A DNA stretch of 64,000 bases from Coffea arabica (GCF_036785885.1 NC_092329.1:6634001-6698000); one strand, 5' to 3'. Positions 48,165-61,044 are shown, counted from the stretch's first letter. A program made the numbers and translations. The notes: a model not told the origin generated them from the sequence alone.

Positions 48165-48639
48165 TTTTACTAAAACAAATTGTCTATTATTAAATAATGT
48201 TGTTGTAATTAGCTTCATTCTTTCTTGGGTTTTCTTTTTGGCAAGACTATCTTCCTCACGCTGATATGAACGTAAAGGACGGTAGGTCGACTGTGCTTGT
48301 CAGAATAGAAGAGTCATCATTATAGTTCTCAAGAGATGTGTGCTCTAAGGAGGAGGACCCTTCTAGGAATGTGCAAGGATGATTGTGACACTTGATTTTG
48401 ATCTGCTTCATCTCCTCTTGTTTAGATAGTTATGGGCAAATCTGATGATGGCATATATTTTCTTTTCTTTGGGTAGAAATCCGATAGCCTATTGAGAGGA
48501 TCTTTCTCTGATTTCTCCTTCTATCCATGGCCAGCCTGGCAATGGATCAGCTGCCTTTTTTTGGATGGTTGAAGCAAACAGCCCGCCTTATTAACATATA
48601 TAGCTAAATGTGTGAATGCCATTCCCTCAAATTGAACTC

Positions 48640-48830
48640 AATTGCTGATGTGGCGCTCTCCCATTGGTCAATTGGTGGTAGTCCTCCAATTGATTCCAAT
48701 TTGATGAGTTGTCGTTCTCTGATTCGTCGATTGGTGGTAGTCCTCCCAATTGCATATGAAATTGATGAAGTGGCGAGTTTTGATTGGATGAAAAGTGGTA
48801 GTTCTCTAATTGCATATAGGATTGTACTAA
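48640..48830 (+). repeat. short tandem repeat, about 64-bp unit, three copies
   Basis: ATTGGTGGTAGTCCTCC followed by an AATTG...GATGA stretch recurs about every 64 bp (near 48672, 48731 and, diverged, 48796). It leads into the larger degenerate array that follows. Confidence 0.6.
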
Positions 48831-48833
48831 AAT

Positions 48834-49640
48834 TTTGCTTCTTTCTTTTTTATCCAACAAATCACATTAACAAAAAAATTGGATTCCTTTTTTTTGTTGT
48901 CCATCAAATCACATCTAATTACCATTCTTTGCACTTAATTGTTAATAGCTAATTTAATGTCATGTTTTTTGTCATACAACAAATCACGTTTAATTAACAA
49001 TTTTTTTGCAATTATTAGCAAAAAATTGACTTCTTTTTTGTGGTGGCCCAAAAACCACCTTTAATTATCAAATTTTTTTCTGGCTGTCCAACAAATCACA
49101 TCTAATTACCAAATTTTTGCAATTAATTGTTAATAACTAATTAATAATGTCAAGTTTTTGGTCACCCAACAAATCATGTTTAATAACAGTTGTTTGGAAT
49201 TATTAAAAAATTGGCTTCTTTTTTTGTGGTTGCACAAAAAATGCATTTAATTATAAATTTTTTTCAAATGTCATAAAAAATGTCCTCTTTTATTTTGGGT
49301 TGTACAACAAATTATAGTTAATTATCAATTTTTTGTAATTAATTGTTAATTAATTAATTAATTAGAAATTTCACTTTCTATTGCCTAATAAATAACATTT
49401 AATTGCTAGCCTTTTGCAATTATTAACACTTTTTTTCTGTTGCTAAATGAACCACATCTAATTACCAACTTTTGCAATCAATTGATAATTTTTTTTGGAA
49501 GTGAATTGTCACTTTTTATTGCCTAGCATATAACATTTAATTACTAGCTTTTTGTAATTATTACCTCTTTTTTTGGTTACCAAATAAATCCCAATTATTT
49601 GTCAACTTTTTTGCGATTAATTGTTGATCTACTTATTACC
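48834..49640 (+). repeat. degenerate minisatellite with a higher-order period
   Basis: About twelve diverged units of 60-75 bp carry the theme CCAACAAATCACATCTAATT, then ACCAA, a T-run and GCAATTAATTG. Three-unit blocks also repeat: 48896-49081 and 49082-49267 align over about 186 bp, giving a higher-order period. Confidence 0.65.
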
Positions 49641-49991
49641 TTTGGAAGTCTTTTATATTGAAGAACTTTTTACCTTTGGAACTTTTTTTTGCATATGGTT
49701 TGAGGATTTATGGGTCTTTTGCCCTTTTTACTTTTGATCAATCAAACGGCATCGTATGCTGATGGATCTTCAATCCTTTTTCTTCCGCTTTTCTCTCTCT
49801 CTCTCTCAGTCAAACGCACAACTATCAGTCAGTGTCAAGAACTCTTGAAGACCGATCCCTATTGCTGTTATCCTCCAGACAAAATTCCATCTTCGTGAGA
49901 CCCATAGTTCTCCCCTGAATTTCTGGCATTTGATTGTACTTGAAACAGGTTGTAATCTCAATTGGGGTCCAAATTTTTTTTCTTCTGACAG

Positions 49992-52900
49992 AGTTGATGG
50001 ACGATGGGCTCAAGAATGCAAAGCGACTGGTAATCTTCCTCTCCTCCCTTTGTCGATTTATCCCTCCTGTTCTCCTTCATCTCCCTCTCTCCATACCTCA
50101 AGTAATTATAGCTGATTTTTTCTATTTCTCTGCCATTTTGCCTGATATTTCCTTGGCTAAAAACAATCAATTCTTCCCCCTTCTTTTTTTTTTGGTCCTT
50201 TTCTGAAACAACGAGGAAGTGAAAGGTTAATATTTCATCTCTACTGTCTATATGAATTTGTAGAATACAGATATGGTATTTTTCTTCCCCTTTCTTTCCA
50301 TGGTTAACGTCTTTGTTTCGTTTCAGTTTTATCATTAAATTTTTATTTTTAGTTTCAACAAAAACCTTTTAATATGGTCGGAGATGGTGAATAATTGATG
50401 ATTAGCTGGCTTGTAGATATTTATTTACTTTATTTTTTGTACCTACTTGGTGTTTTATTGTCCCATTTTTCTTTCCATTTTTGCCTTTCTTGGATTTCTT
50501 CTGCAACAGGGAGGAAAATTGGCCACCCGTGAAAGACAACTGCTGAGGGGAAAAACGTAAGCTTTGTTCTATCATTCTAATTTAATTTTTACTTTAAATT
50601 GCTCTTTTCAGAGCTCAAATGATGGTATACTTTTCTTTGGCCTTTGGTCTTTTCAAACCTCGTTTGAGTTTTCTTTTTAGTCATTTTTTTGGTGTCTTTC
50701 GTGCAGGTGTTTTGTTGATCTCTTGCTCAGAAAAGCAATCCAAATGGTAACCAAAAAGATTCACTTGTTTAAAATAGATTTCTTCATCTTCAAAATGTCT
50801 TTCTATTTGCTCCAGTTCTTCCGATTCCTTTTTCTTCATTGGGTTTTCAACATTTGAAGAATGAATAAATTTCTTCTCTGAGAATCAGGAACTTCCAGGT
50901 CACATTGGTCATTGGCCAAAACTTTGAGTTACAAAAGATCGTGTGATGCTATTCTTTTGATTGCTTTGTGTTGAAATTTTTTGTTTTAGTACATAAATTG
51001 TCTCTTGGTAAAACCTCTTGAATATTCGTTTTATGAACCTTAAGTGGATATTAAACTGAGTATCTTGAGCAATATATTTTTTTGTTACAATGGCAATCTA
51101 AATGGTTTTCCTATTTGTAGGTGGTTAAAGGTTTGTCCAAGACGAGGATTCTCAAATATTATATTCTAAGCACCTGCTTGAAATAATAAGTTACTGTTTT
51201 AATAAAACACCTTAAATTTTCTATTCCTTGATCAAAAAAAGAATTAAATTGCTACATAATTGTAGTTTTGCCTCTTGAATCATGGACTACGATGTTTAAT
51301 AGCTTGGAAATTCTTATTAGGAAAATCAGTTTTGGTTAACTTAAGTCTATATTTACAAAACATGATTTTCTCTTAGATTTGTAACATTTCAGTAAGATTA
51401 AGTCTGGAAAACTGAACCTTATGATAGTTTTTTTACTTGTAAAAATGAACTTAATTGAGATAAGCCTAAACAGAAAATTTTGTGACAAACATGAAGACGG
51501 TATTCCAATTGATAGGTTCAAAAAGGTGAATGTGATGCAGACCTTCAATTTATGTTGAAGTTTTTTATGCAGGAAAGAACTTAAAGGAAGGGCATGTTAC
51601 TTTTGAAGAAAATTTGGTAGAACTCCTAATTTGTTTTAACTGGATGGATAATTTGTACTAAATATAACACATTTGGATGTTCAAATATGAGGACAAGATG
51701 CCTCTACTTTGAGATAAATGGCATACAATTCTTCCTAGAATTTGAGAATACAATCACTTCTTTGACACATCCAACTATTTTTGGAGAGGTGTTTTTGGAG
51801 TCATCTTACCTCAGATTTTTTATGAGAAAAATTGACAGAAAGACCTCAGAGCCATCTCTCTCCTATCTTTTGTGTCAAAAAAAAATCTCTCCCATTTCCT
51901 TTCTGTGCAAAAAGTAATTGTTTTCCTCTTTGCTGGCGAGTTAAAGTACTGGGAGTTACAAAACCAGAGACCTTCCCTCAAATTCCTGCAATAGAGGAGT
52001 TTGGCTCAATGCTAACAAGACTAATCAATTCCCATCAAATAATTTTCCATATCTCAATCCCCTCCAACTCAAAGTTTCTATTTGAAAAGTCCCTTCTGTT
52101 CTTATCTTCCTTTCTTTCTCTCTAAAAACTGCTGGCTTCTCCACTCTTGTTCTATGTATACTTTTTCTCTTGATTAAATTTTATTTTATTCTCTAATAAG
52201 TTTTATATGTTTGCTACGGGTTGAGAAATAGGGATTTGATACCAAGTATGAATGATTGGAAATTCTTTGCTCAAGTAAATACTTTTAGGATCTCTGTTTT
52301 TCTATTTTTTTTTCTTTCTTTTTACCCGAAGTCAACTGTAATCTTCTCCTATCTTTACTCCTCTTTCATAGATGTTCAAGAAATGGACTATGGAGAGGAC
52401 AATCTGCCTCTTATTGAAGTATTTCCTAAAATTCCAGTGTAAGTCATGATTAAGAGGTTGTCAGGTCTTTTTAAGCAACTCCATTAAGTAATTATCCTTA
52501 CTTAAGATCCAATATTTTATGCTTTCACTTTTTTGCATTGAAACTTGTGATTATTTCCTTAGATGAAATGGTTTAATTTCTTTCTTTTTTTTCATGTTCA
52601 TAGAAATTTTTGTTTTCCAGTTGATATTGCCAATAACTCTTTATAAGTAAAAAATTCAAAGTAAGAGGGTGTGGATTGACTGTTTCTGTTAAACTCTCTT
52701 AGTTAGTTGGTAATGATTTTGTCATTTTTTTTCTTTTTGCAGCCAGCTAATGCGCTTTTTGGACAACTTTTTATAGCTCAGGTGAGTGAAATTCCATCTT
52801 GGGGTCTTTTTTCCTTGGATTTGGATCAAAATTGTTTGATTAACGACTAGAATGTCATGTTTGCTTTGCTAAGCATGCTATCTACTTTATTTATTCAATG

Positions 52901-55221
52901 CTTAGGGTTAAATTCTAGGCTGTTAATGGTTGAAGTAGTTAAATTTCAAACCATGTAAGGTTTGTGAACCATTAAATGAAAATATTGAATTCTTGAAAGG
53001 GCTGTGAAATCAAAAGGGTCTTACTCAGAAAGGAGAGGAAAACTTGTGATATTAATCTACATATCATCTTGCTTCATGTAACTATAGACTTTTATTTTAA
53101 TGTAAAAAAAGCAAGGAAAAAATGGTGGGTTGTATATTTCATTTACAACTGTTAATCATGTTGAAGAATATGGAGAATAAGTTCATTAATTTTCTCTGAA
53201 TCATTCTCATGTTATTACCATGAGGTTGTTTTAATTATATTCTTCATTTGGCCGACGCTTGTTTACACTAAATTTTTGTTAGATGAAGGAAGAACGAAAT
53301 AAGGAGGCTACTTTTCTTATTTCAGCCTTCAAGGTATGTGCAGGAGTTATCGTTTCAGTGTTTTTGTTCTCTCTTTGCTTTCTTTTTTTTTCAAATTTAT
53401 TTAGCAGTTTATTCTTTGCACAACTATTGATGGATTTTGGGTAAGTCATTGGAGGCTGTTTATGGATTTCAAGGTGAAGAAGTGGATAAAGAATCTAAAC
53501 TGACACCTTATGGTGAAAAAATTAGTCGAGATATGTGGTGATGGAAATATCACAATTAGCCTGGCACTATTGTCTTTGAGCTACTGGAAGATGATCAATG
53601 TGGTTCTTTACAAACTAAAATTGAAGGATATAGCAGTCCAGATGCCAAGTCAAACCCTTTACAAGACCCTCGAACTAGCTTTGGATTCGGAACGCAAGTC
53701 TTGGTTTTCTTTTGAATTGATGTAGTTCAGAATTTGAGTTAAATAGGTACTTATTTACCTTATGCTATCCTCGGTTACTTGTTACTTTTTCTAAAGAAAC
53801 TTAACTGATACAAATTCCCCAATTTATTGAACCAAAAAAATTTTTGCTTTTGTTTTTAATTGGACCTATAATACAAATTTCCCAATTTAATCAAGATCTA
53901 AGAATTGTTACATTGCAGCCCTGTTTCTATTTCAAAAAGGCATATTTATGGAAGCCTTATGGAATTGTATTAATAATTTCTGCATTAAAAGCTTTCAGTT
54001 GATCTTGACTTTACTGATTGGTCCAAGATTGCATGTAATGATCTTATGCCTTTTCTTAATGAAGATGATGTAATCCATGGGAACTTCAACTTGCTATTTC
54101 ATTGATAGTTTAAATAGTTCATATCAAGTTGGTCGGTGGTTTACATTTTTTCTTGGTTTTAGGTATTCCTGTTAGCTTGATTTTTTCTTGAATTCCAAGT
54201 CATCCTGTCCGCTCATTGCCTTTCTATTAAATGATGGAAACCACATGGATGACTTGATTGTGCTTGTTTCCAAATAATGTATAGGTATTACTGTCATTCT
54301 TGATGAATAGCAAGTTTTCGCCTAAATTCAACATCTCTTGGTTGAGGACTGCATGTGCTGAACCCTCTTAGGTTCATTTGCTTTCATCCCTCAAATTTCT
54401 AAATCCCTTTGCATTTCCTTCACTCGTTGTTTTTTGAATAATCACTTGTTGCTATGAATCATATAAGTGCTTACTGAATTTGCTTTTGAAATTTTGGGAA
54501 GAAAAGTGAGAAAGTTGATGAATTGCTTGAGTTGGCTGGCTACTACAAGACTTTTCTCATGAATTCTTATCAAGAAGCAAGGTATGGTTTTGCAACCACA
54601 AATAGTTTGGATATGAACTATTTTACTATTTGCTATCATTTATCTTTCCCTGGTATAGTGATCAATAATTGTGAGATCGATTGGCCTCTTTACTTAATCA
54701 ATAATTTCTTTTTCATATTTGTTTCCCATGGAAATGTTTGTTCTTTCATTTTTATTTCTCAAATTTCAATATTTTTGGCTTCAAAACTTATCACATATTT
54801 CGTTCCTATTTTTACATGGTGTTATTCTTAATTTTGTCTAATGTGTAAAGTTTTGGTTTCAGCATACAAGAGCTTAATCTACAGTTGATTTTGACACATA
54901 CAAGGCCATGGCAGTAAAGAACGTCATCACCATTGCATGTGCACATCAAGCATAGCTACCAGCAAATTGCATATTTTATAGCGGAGAAAGTAGTTTTTAT
55001 TTGCTTCTTGCTGGGCCAATTCTAACTCAATTTATACTGTAATATTATATTCCTTTTAGTTCCATCAGAGTAGTTCATTTATTACTCTGTCCAGATTATA
55101 TCTTTAATGATACATAAAATTCATATGGCTTAAACATAAAATTGCATTACCTCTTGTGCAGGATAAAAACATGACAGTAGGAGATTATTCGAATAAGCTC
55201 TGGGAAGAGGAAGACAAATAA
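49992..55221 (+). pseudogene. fragments of an unidentified multi-exon gene inside the Helitron
   Basis: Exon-like pieces, each with AG before and most with GT after: 49992-50029 (LMDDGLKNAKRL), 50510-50556 (GGKLATRERQLLRGK), 50707-50746 (CFVDLLLRKAIQM), 52372-52438 (VQEMDYGEDNLPLIEVFPK), 52743-52781 (PANALFGQLFIAQ), 53283-53333 (MKEERNKEATFLISAFK), 54502-54581 (VDELLELAGYYKTFLMNS) and 55162-55221 (DKNMTVGDYSNKLWEEEDK then stop). The first three are phase-compatible and could splice together. The step from the fourth to the fifth is not in phase, and material near 53450-53700 (SLEAVYGFQGEEVDKE) is broken by stops. I do not recognise the protein. All pieces point the same way, which suits capture of one gene by the Helitron followed by decay. 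It could instead be a poorly conserved real gene. Confidence 0.4.
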
Positions 55222-55679
55222 ACTCTTGAACGATATTCGGCATTGTAAAGAGATTGAGAAATGCAAGCTTGAGCCATAGTTAGTAAACACTTAGTATCCA
55301 ATCATGCATACAACTTGTAATAATTTATAGAAGTTTTTTTTAAACTGTATTCTTGATTAATATAGTTGGCCTTGATTCAACATATTTGGCCAATATAGTT
55401 TTATAACTTATTTTAGTCATTACTCCTAATTATGGATTATCTATTTTGTTTTAAAAAAAAACTATTATAATGGGCTTTACACTGGGCATACTACCTATTA
55501 ATTTCACACCGCGCATTGCGCGGTGATCCCCTCCTAGTAGGTTATAACCGCATATAGACAAAGTCAATATGCATGCTAGCTGGTCTCAACTATCACAACG
55601 TTAATTTTCAATTTATGTTGCTTGGATGATTTTTATCAAATCTAAGTGGTAATTGATTGAGTAAGTAGGAGTACTTAGA

Positions 55680-55875
55680 GCCCCTCACTCACAGGCACCT
55701 CGTTTGGTCACGATTGCTTCCTTAAGGCCGTTGTTCAGCCACTCGCAAGGATTCGAACCCCGTGATTAACGTGTTCGGAGGGATGGGGCCTCTCCTTCCG
55801 GGCCGAAATGGGATTAGTCGGACCCCGTAAGAATTGACCCGGACACCCATTCCGTCAGCCAAAAAAAAAAAGAAA
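55680..55875 (+). mobile_element. tailed SINE, plus orientation
   Basis: A 196-bp unit with a 3' A-rich tail (from about 55860). It is flanked by a 17-bp target duplication, AAGTAGGAGTACTTAGA (55663-55679) and AAGTAGTAGTACTTAGA (55876-55892), with one difference. The body has a box B-like GGATTCGAACCCC and the GGATTAGTCGGACCCC-type segment seen in plant SINEs. It lies 140 bp beyond the Helitron terminus. Confidence 0.82.
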
Positions 55876-55892
55876 AAGTAGTAGTACTTAGA

Positions 55893-56643
55893 AAGTTAGA
55901 ATAGTATTGTATGAATTTTTTGATAAAAAAAAAAGTTTAGATAATTTTAATCTTGTCATAATCATAATCATGATTCAAAATATATCTCTAAAACTCATAT
56001 ATTTCTCTTACGAAATATTTAGACAGTATTTTATGTTGATGTTCACATTTTATACGTAAATAAACACTTAAATAGATTTCTTTTCTTTTCTTTTTTCAAA
56101 AACAAAAAGAAAAATCAAAGATAATGTAGGTTAAAGGAATGATCTTTACCCTTCAATTTTGTGTCAAACTTGAGATGGAGATGTTTGTCTCAAGTTGTAC
56201 TAGTACACGATTCTTCTTGTCTTTGACTCAAAACTTTTTATATTGACTTAAAACGTTTTGGGGAATGAATAGTCCTTTTCAATAAATACTTGTTTATGAA
56301 AAGAATAGCCCAATCAAATTAATAATCTCAATTTCTCTTGTCATTTTGGTTGCTTCTACAGCAAATTATTATGTAGAAATCAAACAATTGTTATTACTTT
56401 CTAATAATTAAGTCAAATTATTAGTAGTTTAGAGTTTCACCAATAATCAGAATGTAGATGAACATAGTTTAGTAACAAAAAGAAGATTATTCAATCTGGA
56501 TAGATTATTATACTAAGATGGACAAACAAAACCAAAATTGACCTCTTTTATCCTTCCTCATGAATAATACTCACATTATCATCCTCAAAAATTAACGTTC
56601 TGACTCATGAATTTATATTTTGAAGGAAATGATAAAATATTTA
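55893..56643. other. intergenic, no feature recognised
   Basis: AT-rich; no gene or repeat could be supported. Confidence 0.45.
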
Positions 56644-56797
56644 GGATTAATCTTATATACATTGTTATTGTCTACACCGTCACAATTAGATATATGATAC
56701 ATGTGTAAAATTTAAATTTGAAATTTGAAACTTACTTTTGTGTCATCTATGCAATCGTGATAGTGTATACATTGACACTGTCTATAAAATTTATTCA
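56644..56797. mobile_element. MITE related to the element at 24251
   Basis: The left GATTAATCTTATATACATTG with TTGTCTACACCG and the right GTGTATACATTGACACTGTC with TATAAAATTTATTC are imperfect inverted repeats. The same palindromic end is seen at 24251. Confidence 0.55.
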
Positions 56798-57419
56798 AAT
56801 ATTTATATAAATATATAAAACATAAAAGATAAAAGAATTTCATGAAAGCTTGCTAAAACTACTGAACAAAAAGTTGAAATAAGAAACAAGAATCAAGAAA
56901 AAAAAAAAAGAAAGAAAAGAATAGCAATCATTAGTTTTGCTCTGGTCCAGTGTCCAGTGTCTCTTCGTCCTCCTTCCCTTCCCAGCCCATTTCTCCATTT
57001 TTTCTCCAGCGAATCTCCTCACTTAACTACTCCCTATATGCAAGAATCTCACAACTGTCATCCACATTGCCTCTCCCAGAAAATTAATTCCTGAAACACC
57101 AAAAAAATAAAAGGAAACAGATTAGCCTAGACCAGATCTGTTTGACAGAAAATTCCAGTATCCTACCTGCTCATTCATCACATATGTAAGTCTCCAAACT
57201 TTTAAAGTTTGAATTTTTGCATCATAATTGCACATCCCGGATTTTTATTTATCCTTTTCTTTCTTTAATTTTCAGGGTATACGTTAAAACTATCTGTAGT
57301 TCTATGTATGCATAGATCTTGGGCTTAGAATTGCCAAAATTGAGAGTATCGAATTGAACTGGGAAAAGGGAAAGAAAAAGAAAGAAAAAAAGCCTTGTAT
57401 TATATTTAAGGTTTAGAGA

Positions 57420-60400
57420 ATGGTGTTTTGGGAGGCGTATGTGAGTGATGAATCAATGGGGACATTTGCTCCAATAGTGGTGTATTGGCTGTATGCTGGG
57501 TTTTACCAGCTGCTTCCACCTCTAGACAAGTATAGGTTGCATACTAGAAAGGAGGAAGATGAGAAGAATTTGGTGCCTTTGGGGTCAGTTATTAAAGGTG
57601 TCCTTTTGCAACAGCTGGTTCAGGCTGTAGTTGCAGAATTGCTTTTTCGGGTAAGAGCTTTTCCGTTTCAGTTTGTTTCCATTTGTTTCTAATTCTTATT
57701 AATTTCAGTTATCTATTTTTTTTTTCATTCTTGATCTTTGGACTGTATTCTTTTGTTGTTGTTGTTGTTATAATGGTCTTCAAAAGCCTCATTAGCTTAG
57801 TAGGAAGAAGGTATAATGTAATGCAGTTACTTTTCCTGCCATAATTCTGTAGGAGTAATCGAGCATTATTATGTTAGTGACCATTCTGATGTCTTATATT
57901 GCTTTAAGGGATGGACATTGGTATTGATTTTTCTTCAAGGAAAGATGAGATGATGCTGAATATTTGAGGTCAGAGTTGGTAATTTCAGTTAATATTTGAT
58001 CTAAAAGGAAAGAGTTTGAGAAGTTTGGTTATTTGACTTTCATGAATAACTATGTTCAAATGGCTATTTCTGAAGGTTAGACACAAATTTCGAGGGCTTG
58101 CTCTGGCAGCCCTCTGGTTCTGCTAGCTATCCAAAAGGGAGTGCTCAGCCTGATTTGCCCAATCATTTGACCATCTCATCTTAGGGAAAGTCAGATGAGC
58201 TTAAACCAAAATGTTTCTGAACTTTTCCTTGCCCCCAAACGTACTTCTCTTTTTCCTTGTTTAACTTGAGTAAATTAAGTCCGCGGGCAAATAGCTGTAC
58301 ATTGGACAATTGTCATCCTGAGGTTAGCGTTTACTTCTTATCTTTGTCCAGATTCGGAGTTCACAACCGCCTTTGGTAACCTTCCTCCATTATTCAGGAT
58401 GCCCTTATTCATTATTTTTGAATTAAATGTTACGCAGTTAAAGTTCCTTGCGTTTTGTGCTCCATTATCTACTTATGCTCTTCGTCAAGTTTGCATGTAT
58501 GACCTGCCACCTCTAACAGCTTACCTGAATTGGTCATTAAAATCTAAAGTACTAGTAGCCAATATGTCCTTTAATGGAAGAATCATGTTCACATATGCTA
58601 ATAAAATTAAATGTGTTTGATTGTTGCACTGTGTTCCTTGAAATACTTGGACAGTTTAGCATTAGATAATCAATATCCTCAAAAGAAGCTGGAGATTTGT
58701 TTTTGATGGGTAAGAAAAATTATCTAATCAGTTGTGCATGAAATTGATTTGTCTATGATAAAATAGGTTTAAATTTTTGTTGGATAAAACACCTGATAGT
58801 ATAGTAAACGACAGAGATTTGAACATCCTTGAAAAGTTATCTAGTTATGTCAAATTTTAATGGGAAACAGTGGAATATTTTCCATATAGCATCAATTTAA
58901 GTCTTAAAGTGAATTTATGTTAAACTGTGTAAGAGTTAAAGAACATATATGGCAGACTCGCACTCTTAGTAAACAAAATTTATAACAGCCTATTACTTAA
59001 TGAAGGCCAAGATGATTCCCCAACGAACAGGCAATGAGTGCCATAACAAGAATACATGATCAGATTTGCGACATCTTTTATTTTTATACAAATGAAGGTA
59101 AAGGCCCAAAAGAAAAGTAACTTTACTTGGGTGGTTACTGCTTTGGAAACTAACCGATGAAGAATGTGATAATCAGTCTATATTTTGTACAATGAAAACC
59201 TTAAAGGGATTTCAACTGGATTTATCTGGCGCGTTCACAGACTACCAATGGTGGAGCTGCATCAGTGCAGCTGCCCCCCCCCCCCCCTCCCCTCAAGATA
59301 TTAGAAATTGTTCTAGTCTCCCTTTTGAATGTAAATTTTTGAAGAACTATATCATTATGAGAATTAGCTTCTGCCCATCTTTCTGAAATTAGAGAATGTT
59401 CTGTTTGCTTGGTTTGAAGTTGTCCTCCAGTTTTGTGTCTGGGGGTTTGGGTATACGTAAAGGTGCGGGATCAAATAGAATGCGATGGAACTTCTAGAAA
59501 CTGCAAAAGGAAAGGTAGTTATAAAAAGTGCTTATCGATATAATGCATCTGCAAGCAGATACAATAGGAAGATTAGCTGCTAATTGGTATCATTCCTGCT
59601 ACCTTTTGCATTCTGATACCATTGTCAAGTGCCATCAGTTTCAAAATTTCCCTACTATATTGGTGAGAGACGATGAAGCTCCTATTTTCTACTGCAAAGA
59701 TTTTAAAGCTATCTGTTTTAAGGAACTTACTCAAACCATACTTGAGTATGTTAAAATAAAATATTACTGTGCAAATCAAAATTGGCATTTAGATTCGAAA
59801 AGAGCTCTTATGTGACTCTATAGTTTCTCAAGCAATCCTCATCCCCCAACCCCCACCACCACCACCAAAAAGAAAAAAAAAACCTATTTAAAAGGAAAAT
59901 GAATGATGAAAGTACCAGAAATGGCTACTTTCTTTTCATGGTAGGGGAGGAGTAAGAGACAGAGAGGAGAGAGCAACTGACCTTTCATTTCTTCTTGTGA
60001 TCCTTTAATCTTGTTCTTGATGATCATTAAGAAAGTGAAAAATATTGGTTTATCAGGCCGTAAAGATGTTTATAGTGGTATCATGTAGACTAAAAAACAT
60101 TTTCTGGTTTTATTGATTATATTAGTGTACTTTCTCAGGAGATTTGATTATGAATGCTAGAATCTTTATACCTATCCCCTTAGAAGTTCTTCGGTTCACG
60201 TATTAGTATTCCTAATAGGATGTGTATTTCCAAACCATAATGATGTAAAGTCTGTTGTAAAACTACAGCACAATGTCTAATGACCAACATATGTGAACAA
60301 CTCATGGAAAGTCAAGATTATGTTGCTTTTCACCTCTATATGTGAAAGTTAGATTCTTACCCCTCTTTTTGTACCAGAGAAATGCCTCTGGTACTTTTCA

Positions 60401-61044
60401 CCTCAATATAAGTCCTCGATCTGTTGTTTGGCTCATAGAATTACCTTGAATTGTTTCATGCATTTATATTCAACAACTAATCCCTTTTACCTTCGTTGCA
60501 GTTGACCTCAAATATGAATTCATCTGGAATCATAGTTCAGCCTTCAATTTTTATCCAGATTGTGCAGATAATCATTGCAATGCTGGTTATGGACACATGG
60601 CAATATTTTGTGCACCGGTACATGCACCAGAACTTGTTTCTATACCGACATATCCATTCCCAACACCATAGGCTGGTTGTCCCTTATGCCATTGGGGCCC
60701 TGTACAATCACCCACTTGAAGGTCTTTTATTAGACACATTTGGTGGTGCTATTTCCTTTCTCATCTCAGGAATGACTGCAAGAACTGCTGTGATATTCTT
60801 CTGCTTCGCTGTAGTGAAAACTGTGGATGATCATTGTGGACTATGGCTTCCTGGTAATATTTTCCATCTACTTTTCCAAAACAATACTGCATACCATGAT
60901 ATTCATCATCAACTCCAAGGCACAAAGTTCAACTACTCTCAGCCATTCTTTCCCATCTGGGACAAGCTTCTAGGAACATACGTGCCATACAGACTTGTCA
61001 AGCGACCTGAAGGGGGTTTTGAGGCCAGACTGATCAAAGACTGA
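57420..61044 (+). CDS. SBH1: sphingoid-base C4-hydroxylase (SBH-type fatty acid hydroxylase)
   Basis: Exon 1 57420-57650 and exon 2 60502-61044, joined by a 2851-bp GT-AG intron in phase 0; 257 aa, against about 260 for Arabidopsis SBH1/SBH2. It belongs to the membrane fatty acid hydroxylase/sterol desaturase superfamily. The diiron histidine boxes are complete: HRYMH (115-119), HSQHH (129-133) and HDIHH (209-213), with DDHCGLW between the second and third. Hydrophobic stretches near residues 15-33 and 93-107, and further ones between boxes 2 and 3, fit an ER multi-pass protein. SBH enzymes hydroxylate dihydrosphingosine at C4 to make phytosphingosine for ceramides. The N-terminal MVFWEAYVSDESMGTFAPIV matches the family closely. 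Whether it corresponds to SBH1 or SBH2 cannot be decided here. Confidence 0.93.

Larger units (their letters stand above)
48590..55537 (+). mobile_element. non-autonomous Helitron carrying gene fragments
   Basis: The right end is diagnostic: an 8-bp stem hairpin CACCGCGC-ATT-GCGCGGTG (55507-55525), a 7-11 nt spacer, then CTAG (55534-55537) followed by T, as expected for a CTRR-T Helitron terminus. There are no terminal inverted repeats and no target duplication, as expected for this class. The left end is not fixed. I place it near 48.59 kb because TGATGTGGCGCTCTCCCATT (48646) resembles sequence close to plant Helitron 5' ends; the TC start was not identified. No Rep/helicase frame is present, so it must depend on other copies. 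The interior holds minisatellites (48.64-49.64 kb) and orphan exons (50.0-55.2 kb). Confidence 0.65.

Noticed and set aside
55738-55765. GGATTCGAACCCC as part of a tRNA gene
   Set aside because: There is no cloverleaf around it; it is the box B-like part of a SINE with tail and target duplication.
59192-59815. Frames within the hydroxylase intron as extra exons
   Set aside because: The 77-codon exon 1 joins exon 2 in phase and gives a protein of family length; the frames show no hydroxylase motif.
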